This document shows, piece by piece, positions 34,116 to 37,645 of a DNA stretch of 37,645 bases. Source of the DNA: Bacteroidota bacterium (GTDB lineage: Bacteria > Bacteroidota > Bacteroidia > JABEUT01); NCBI GenBank assembly GCA_013288205.1, contig JABDCH010000018.1:1-37645 (forward strand), written 5' to 3'. The position numbers and the translations under genes are program-made. Positions within the stretch are counted from its first letter, which is position 1, and the number at the start of each line of letters is the position of its first letter. The notes under the pieces are model-generated. The model was not told the DNA's origin. It did not search any database and saw nothing but the letters and a program-made list of their open reading frames with translations.

Positions 34116-35210
34116 ATGACACCTACCGCTCCAAATCCGAATACCCTTTCTCCCAAGCCCATAACGATAGGTATTTCACAAGGTGATATTAACGGCATCG
34201 GGCTGGAAGTAATCATGAAAACCTTCTCCGATCCTGCTATGCTGGAGCTTTGCACACCTGTACTTTATAGCTCTGCAAAAACAATGTCCTATCACCGGAA
34301 AGCGTTGCAAATGGAGAGTTTTAATTACAATACTATTACCAGTTCCGATGGCATTACTCCGCGCAAGTTTAACCTGGCCAATATATATTCTGAAGATGTA
34401 AATATTGAATTAGGAAAACTAACTGAAACAGGTGGGAAATATGCCATACGCTCATTCCAGGCAGCTTGTGAATCACTATCCAAAGGTAAGATAGATGCAC
34501 TTGTAACAGCGCCTATTCATAAACACAATACACATTCCGAAGACTTTCCTTTTGCAGGGCATACCGGTTATTTGGATGAACGCTTTGGGAAAGGCAACTC
34601 GCTAATGATGTTGGTAGCTGGCGATCTAAAAGTGGCACTCTGCACGGATCATCTCCCTATAGCTTCTGTAGCAGAAGCAATCACACAAGAACGGATTCTG
34701 AAGAAATTAAAAGCTCTTGCTAATTCCCTGAAACAAGATTTCAGCATCAACAAACCTAAAATTGCGGTACTGGGCCTCAATCCTCATGCGGGAGATTCAG
34801 GTACAATAGGAGCGGAGGAAGAAAAGGTAATTCTGCCCGCTGTTAAAACCTCGGTGCAAGAGGGAATGCTGGTGTATGGCCCTTACCCTGCAGATGGCTT
34901 TTTTGGTACTATGGCATTTAAAAAATTTGATGCAGTACTGGCAATGTATCATGACCAGGGTTTGATTCCATTTAAGTATATGGCATTTGATTCAGGCGTA
35001 AACTATACTGCCGGATTGCCTGTTATTCGTACCTCACCCGACCATGGTACCGCTTTTGATATTGCAGGAAAAGGTGTGGCCAATGAACAATCTTTCCGAA
35101 ATGCAGTTTATCTGGCATGCGATTTGGTTCGTACTCGCCGGGATAATAAACTGGCTACTGCTAATCCGTTAAAGGTTTCTACTGCAAGTGCAAACCAGAG
35201 AGATGAGTAA
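34116..35210 (+). CDS. pdxA: 4-hydroxythreonine-4-phosphate dehydrogenase
   Basis: The PLP-biosynthesis enzyme of the deoxyxylulose-5-phosphate-dependent route, 364 residues, which oxidises 4-phosphohydroxy-L-threonine. Visible motifs: PITIGISQGDINGIGLEVI at the N-terminus, VTAPIHKHN and FAGHTGYLDERFG, LGLNPHAGDSGTIG, MYHDQGLIPFKYMAFDSGVN and TSPDHGTAFDIAGKG; the His residues in these segments bind the divalent metal. The N-terminal leader (MTPTAPNPNTLSP) is a little long. The last codons overlap by 8 nt with the apparent start of the frameshifted arsC gene (ATGAGTAA). Confidence 0.95.
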   Translation: MTPTAPNPNTLSPKPITIGISQGDINGIGLEVIMKTFSDPAMLELCTPVLYSSAKTMSYHRKALQMESFNYNTITSSDGITPRKFNLANIYSEDVNIELGKLTETGGKYAIRSFQAACESLSKGKIDALVTAPIHKHNTHSEDFPFAGHTGYLDERFGKGNSLMMLVAGDLKVALCTDHLPIASVAEAITQERILKKLKALANSLKQDFSINKPKIAVLGLNPHAGDSGTIGAEEEKVILPAVKTSVQEGMLVYGPYPADGFFGTMAFKKFDAVLAMYHDQGLIPFKYMAFDSGVNYTAGLPVIRTSPDHGTAFDIAGKGVANEQSFRNAVYLACDLVRTRRDNKLATANPLKVSTASANQRDE

Positions 35211-35555
35211 AAAAGTAGCGCCCTTTATAATCCCCGTTGTTCCAAGTGTAGGGAGGCATACAGCATGCTTAATGAAAAAGGCTGCGAGGTAGAGATAATA
35301 GAGTATTTAAAAGATACGCCTACTGAAAAGGAGTTGAAAGAGGTGTTAAAAAAGCTCGGATTGAAGCCCCAGGATTTGCTACGTAAAAAAGAGCCTTTGT
35401 TTATAGAAAAATATAAAGACAAAAAACTTACCGATACCAAGTGGATCAAAGTGATGCATCAAAACCCTATACTTATTGAAAGACCGGTTGCTATATATGG
35501 TAATAAAGCGGTTATCGGCAGACCTACGGAAAGGGTTTTTGATTTAGTGAAATAA
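35203..35555 (+). pseudogene. arsC: ArsC/Spx-like arsenate reductase, frameshifted near the start
   Basis: An ArsC-family glutaredoxin-coupled arsenate reductase of about 116 residues. The main reading frame runs KSSALYNPRCSKCREAYSML and on to IGRPTERVFDLV, with catalytic Cys in NPRCSKC and the ArsC terminal IERPVAIYG segment. In that frame there is no start codon between the stop at 35208-35210 and the first ATG at 35265, which lies past the catalytic Cys. The natural start ATG at 35203 (MSKK) is in another frame, one base off; the shift falls in or next to a run of six A (35209-35214). Adding one A gives MSKKSSALYNPRC. Possible causes: sequencing deletion, true mutation or slippage. It may follow pdxA in the same transcript. 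Confidence 0.78.
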
Positions 35556-35563
35556 TATTTTTG
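35556..35563 (+). promoter_or_regulatory. Possible -7 element before the palindromic repeat
   Basis: TATTTTTG is a perfect TAnnTTTG directly after the arsC stop, 154 nt before fumC. If used, the 73-bp palindromic element would lie in the fumC leader. Confidence 0.3.
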
Positions 35564-35581
35564 CACCCCACTAGAATGATC

Positions 35582-35654
35582 GTCATTCCGAACTTGTTTC
35601 GGAATCTCAAATATTCGCTGTATTTGTGGGATGCTGAAACGAGTTCAGCATGAC
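35582..35654. repeat. Composite palindromic repeat element (73 bp)
   Basis: Outer GTCAT (35582-35586) and ATGAC (35650-35654) bound two hairpins: ATTCCGAA (35585-35592) / TTCGGAAT (35598-35605), and ATGCTGAA (35631-35638) / TTCAGCAT (35644-35651). Both carry ...GAAC/CGAGTTC-like loops. The layout is that of the short intergenic palindromic elements seen in many Bacteroidota genomes. It is non-coding. Confidence 0.7.
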
Positions 35655-35685
35655 AAAGACCATAACAACTAAAGGATTAATTCCT

Positions 35686-35693
35686 TAATTTCG
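35686..35693 (+). promoter_or_regulatory. -7 variant TAATTTCG before fumC
   Basis: Third copy of TTAATTTCGC (35685-35694), ending 24 nt before the fumC ATG at 35718. Confidence 0.45.
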
Positions 35694-35717
35694 CTCCGAA
35701 AAATTAATCTAAATACT

Positions 35718-36560
35718 ATGTCATTCAGAATTGAAAAGGATACTATGGGCCCGGTAGAGATTCCGGCGGATAAATATTGGGGAGCACAAACTGAGCGCTC
35801 GCGGAACAACTTTAAAATTGGCGGTAACCTAATGCCTAAAGAAGTTATTTATGCATTCGCCATATTGAAAAAAGCCGCAGCACAAGCTAATTATGAATTG
35901 AAAGTTTTACCGAAAGAAAAATGCGAGATTATTTCCAAGGTATGTGATGAAATATTGACAGGTGCTTTGGACAATGAATTTCCGCTGGTAGTATGGCAAA
36001 CCGGCTCAGGCACGCAAAGCAACATGAATGTGAATGAAGTTGTAGCTAACCGCGCTCATGTATTATTAGGTGGAAAGTTAATGGATGAAAAAAAGGAAAT
36101 CCACCCGAATGATGATGTGAATAAATCGCAATCGTCGAATGATACGTTTCCTACAGCTATGAGCATCGCAGCTTATAAGATGATTGTGGAGCATACCATT
36201 CCAAATGTGGAACTACTTAAAAATACACTGGATGCCAAAGCAAGAGCTTATATGAATGTGGTGAAGATAGGCCGTACGCACCTGATGGATGCTACACCAC
36301 TCACCCTTGGACAAGAATTTTCGGGCTATGTATCGCAATTGGAACATGGTATTAAAGCATTGAAGAATACACTTGCCCATCTTTCGGAACTGGCGTTGGG
36401 CGGTTCGGCCGTAGGTACAGGATTAAATACTCCTAATGGTTATGCGGTATTAGTTGCCAAAAAGATTTCTGAAATTTCCGGATTACCTTTTATCACTGCC
36501 GAAAACAAGTTTGAATCACTGGCATCGCACGATTCTATGGTTGAAGCATCAGCACATTAA
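35718..36560 (+). CDS. fumC: Class II fumarate hydratase, N-terminal part (frameshifted)
   Basis: The first 280 residues of a class II fumarase, the TCA-cycle enzyme interconverting fumarate and malate. [20 protein letters not shown] is the usual start, followed by [20 protein letters not shown] and [20 protein letters not shown], which includes the active-site His. The frame then runs to DSMVEASAH and a stop at 36558-36560, where the normal protein continues with LK[12 protein letters not shown]. That continuation is present in the next frame directly after (TTA AAG CAA CTG from 36557), so one base has been lost at about 36552-36556. Together with the following fragment it would be 463 residues, the usual FumC length. 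Confidence 0.92.
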   Translation: MSFRIEKDTMGPVEIPADKYWGAQTERSRNNFKIGGNLMPKEVIYAFAILKKAAAQANYELKVLPKEKCEIISKVCDEILTGALDNEFPLVVWQTGSGTQSNMNVNEVVANRAHVLLGGKLMDEKKEIHPNDDVNKSQSSNDTFPTAMSIAAYKMIVEHTIPNVELLKNTLDAKARAYMNVVKIGRTHLMDATPLTLGQEFSGYVSQLEHGIKALKNTLAHLSELALGGSAVGTGLNTPNGYAVLVAKKISEISGLPFITAENKFESLASHDSMVEASAH

Positions 36561-36580
36561 AGCAACTGGCTGTTTCCCTT

Positions 36581-37108
36581 ATGAAGATTGCAAACGATAT
36601 TCGCTTGCTTGCATCGGGCCCTCGTTGTGGTATTGGTGAAATACTTATTCCTGAAAACGAACCCGGTTCCTCTATTATGCCGGGCAAAGTAAACCCTACA
36701 CAATGCGAAGCAATGACTATGGTTTGCGCGCAAGTGGTGGGCAATGATGTGGCCATATCTGTTGGAGGTATGAATGGCCATTTTGAACTGAATGTATTTA
36801 AACCCGTTATTATATTTAACCTGCTTAACTCTGCACGCCTTATTGGAGATGCATGTAATTCTTTCAACGAGCATTGCGCTGTGGGAATAGAACCCAATAT
36901 GCCTGCCATTGAAAAGAACCTGGAGAACTCACTTATGTTGGTAACCGCGCTTAATACACATATTGGCTACGAAAATGCGGCCAAGATTGCCAAAAAAGCG
37001 CATAAGGAAAACAAATCACTGCGCCAGGCTGCTATTGAGTTGGGATTGCTTACCAGCGAACAGTTCGACAAATGGGTTGTACCATCGAAGATGATTGGCT
37101 CATTATAA
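36581..37108 (+). CDS. fumC: Class II fumarate hydratase, C-terminal part (frameshifted)
   Basis: The remaining 175 residues of FumC in the -1 frame: [20 protein letters not shown], the fumarase/aspartase signature [11 protein letters not shown] with the catalytic Ser loop, and the C-terminal MIGSL. Without the N-terminal half it cannot make a full active site, because class II fumarase sites are built from three subunits of a tetramer. The reading frame of homology actually begins at 36557; 36581 is simply its first Met. Either the gene is broken or the base was lost in sequencing. The last 6 bp overlap the transposase remnant on the other strand. Confidence 0.92.
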   Translation: MKIANDIRLLASGPRCGIGEILIPENEPGSSIMPGKVNPTQCEAMTMVCAQVVGNDVAISVGGMNGHFELNVFKPVIIFNLLNSARLIGDACNSFNEHCAVGIEPNMPAIEKNLENSLMLVTALNTHIGYENAAKIAKKAHKENKSLRQAAIELGLLTSEQFDKWVVPSKMIGSL

Positions 37109-37351
37109 TGGAAAATTGATCCTGATAGCTATCGGGATGAAGAGGGGAAAATAAATCTCTCTTTTTTTAGTGATTTTTTGCTTCACTACTGTTTTCCGCC
37201 CTCTCTTTCTTACAGGATGTTCTTCTTTTTGCTCCTCCATCCGCGCTGCAACAAGCACATATAAATCTTCGAACAAACCTCGTTTTACGCCACATATCCG
37301 GGCAAATGCCTTTTCGTCCTTGACCAATTCATGGTAAACGTCTTTTGACAT
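37103..37351 (-). pseudogene. Remnant of an IS5-type transposase, N-terminal part only
   Basis: An 82-residue open frame whose first 57 or so residues (MSKDVYHELVKDEKAFARIC, GVKRGLFEDLY and HPVRKRGRKTVVK) match the N-terminal helix-turn-helix region of IS5-family (DDE endonuclease-type) transposases. The remaining residues ([21 protein letters not shown]) are not transposase-like, and the DDE catalytic domain is absent. It is thus a truncated copy. No terminal inverted repeats were found at its edges. The frame is open to 37384, but MSKDVY is the likely start. Confidence 0.6.
37119..37138. repeat. Near-perfect palindrome after fumC
   Basis: ATCCTGATAGCTATCGGGAT is a 20-bp palindrome with one mismatched pair of positions. 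It follows the fumC stop by 10 nt but has no T-run, so it looks like an intergenic palindrome rather than a terminator; it lies within the transposase remnant frame. Confidence 0.5.
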
Positions 37352-37384
37352 GATTTTCTTGTCAAAAAAAGGGTTTATCACCAT

Positions 37385-37548
37385 ACCCTTTTGTCCGCTC
37401 TGCTCATTTTATTTAACAATCACCTGTTATTTATTTAGGAAAGATGTCTAATGACTTATCGTAGAACAATATTGATATGTTGAGGGGAGATCCCCAACCT
37501 TTCACCCCTATTCAAAATCAGTATATTTGTAAAAACTGATTTAAAAAT
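37385..37548. other. Intergenic region with hairpin and promoter-flanking inverted repeat
   Basis: No gene is seen. GTTG/CAAC with a GGG/CCC core (37479-37498) makes a bulged hairpin. AAATCAGT (37515-37522) and ACTGATTT (37535-37542) are exact inverted repeats that enclose the TATATTTG -7 box (37522-37529) of the following gene, an arrangement expected for an operator. Confidence 0.5.
37522..37529 (+). promoter_or_regulatory. -7 promoter element of the last gene
   Basis: TATATTTG, perfect TAnnTTTG, ending 19 nt before the ATG at 37549, enclosed by the 8-bp inverted repeat at 37515-37542. Confidence 0.5.
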
Positions 37549-37645
37549 ATGCGTTTCCCGGCCCCCAGGTATTTGCTATTATGTATTCTACCTATAGTTT
37601 ACTTATTGTTTACTGGGGTGTTTTTCTTTTACTGGAGACCATTTT
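37549..37645 (+). CDS. Start of a membrane or exported protein (cut by window end)
   Basis: Only the first 32 codons are present: MRFPAPRYLLLCILPIVYLL followed by FTGVFFFYWRPF. A basic N-terminus and one long hydrophobic segment indicate a membrane anchor or signal sequence. Nothing more can be said about its function. It has a good -7 box 19 nt upstream. Confidence 0.6.
   Translation, partial: MRFPAPRYLLLCILPIVYLLFTGVFFFYWRPF

Noticed and set aside
35209-35215. Classic -1 slippery heptamer A AAA AAG in arsC
   Set aside because: The heptamer is not in register with the zero-frame codons (AAA AAA GTA), so standard tandem slippage would leave a mismatched pairing at the P site; kept only as one of several explanations.
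35225-35449. Minus-strand open frame opposite arsC
   Set aside because: Shadow; Phe/Ser-rich complement of the Lys-rich ArsC coding sequence.

Overview
The window comes from a chromosome of a Bacteroidota bacterium. Three things point there: secreted proteins ending in type IX secretion (T9SS) sorting domains (type A at 5129-6595, type B/gliding-motility type at 22666-24438); typical family members (DUF5686 with a carboxypeptidase-regulatory-like domain, a DUF5723-type protein, GloVer repeats, OmpP1/FadL); and promoters of the TAnnTTTG type set a short, fairly regular distance before many start codons, with no Shine-Dalgarno signal needed. The exact genus cannot be told; an environmental Chitinophagales/Sphingobacteriales-like lineage would fit. 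Two neighbouring genes (arsC, fumC) carry one-base frameshifts, which may be assembly error.

Layout. 1-6.6 kb is envelope biology: FadL-like porin, SGNH/GDSL lipoprotein, DUF5723-type protein, cytochrome b membrane protein and a secreted GloVer protein with a 21-bp tandem repeat just upstream of its promoter. 6.7-9.8 kb holds a GNAT-nitrilase fusion and a translationally coupled three-gene cassette of unknown function. 9.8-15.3 kb is core: clpC and gyrA, divergent, each with a clear terminator. 15.3-18.3 kb is accessory: an orphan PD-(D/E)XK-like protein, a YcxB-like membrane protein between two clusters of short perfect hairpins, and a DUF6629 membrane protein. 18.3-22.6 kb is housekeeping: aminotransferase plus small GNAT, a DUF486 protein, trmD and bioB from a compact divergent promoter, and a DUF1905/YdeI protein. 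22.6-28.4 kb holds an SBBP beta-propeller T9SS cargo, a PAS-PAS-HisKA_2 histidine kinase and DUF5686. 28.5-33.5 kb has a secreted M3 peptidase, a histidine-rich 68-residue protein, a small ABM-like protein and a TMTC-like membrane/TPR protein. 33.6-37.6 kb has dCMP deaminase, pdxA, a frameshifted arsC overlapping pdxA, a composite palindromic repeat, a frameshifted fumC, an IS5-type transposase remnant and the start of a further gene.

Most genes are ordinary chromosomal functions (replication topology, proteostasis, biotin and PLP synthesis, nucleotide metabolism, TCA cycle) interleaved with cell-surface genes. The most novel-looking signals are the hairpin-cluster element at 16.2-16.5 kb with its 10-bp closing stem, the 8.59-9.73 kb three-gene cassette, the direct-repeat operator at 5.02-5.06 kb, and the interleaved inverted repeats at 28.5 kb. 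No rRNA, tRNA, CRISPR array or complete mobile element was seen.
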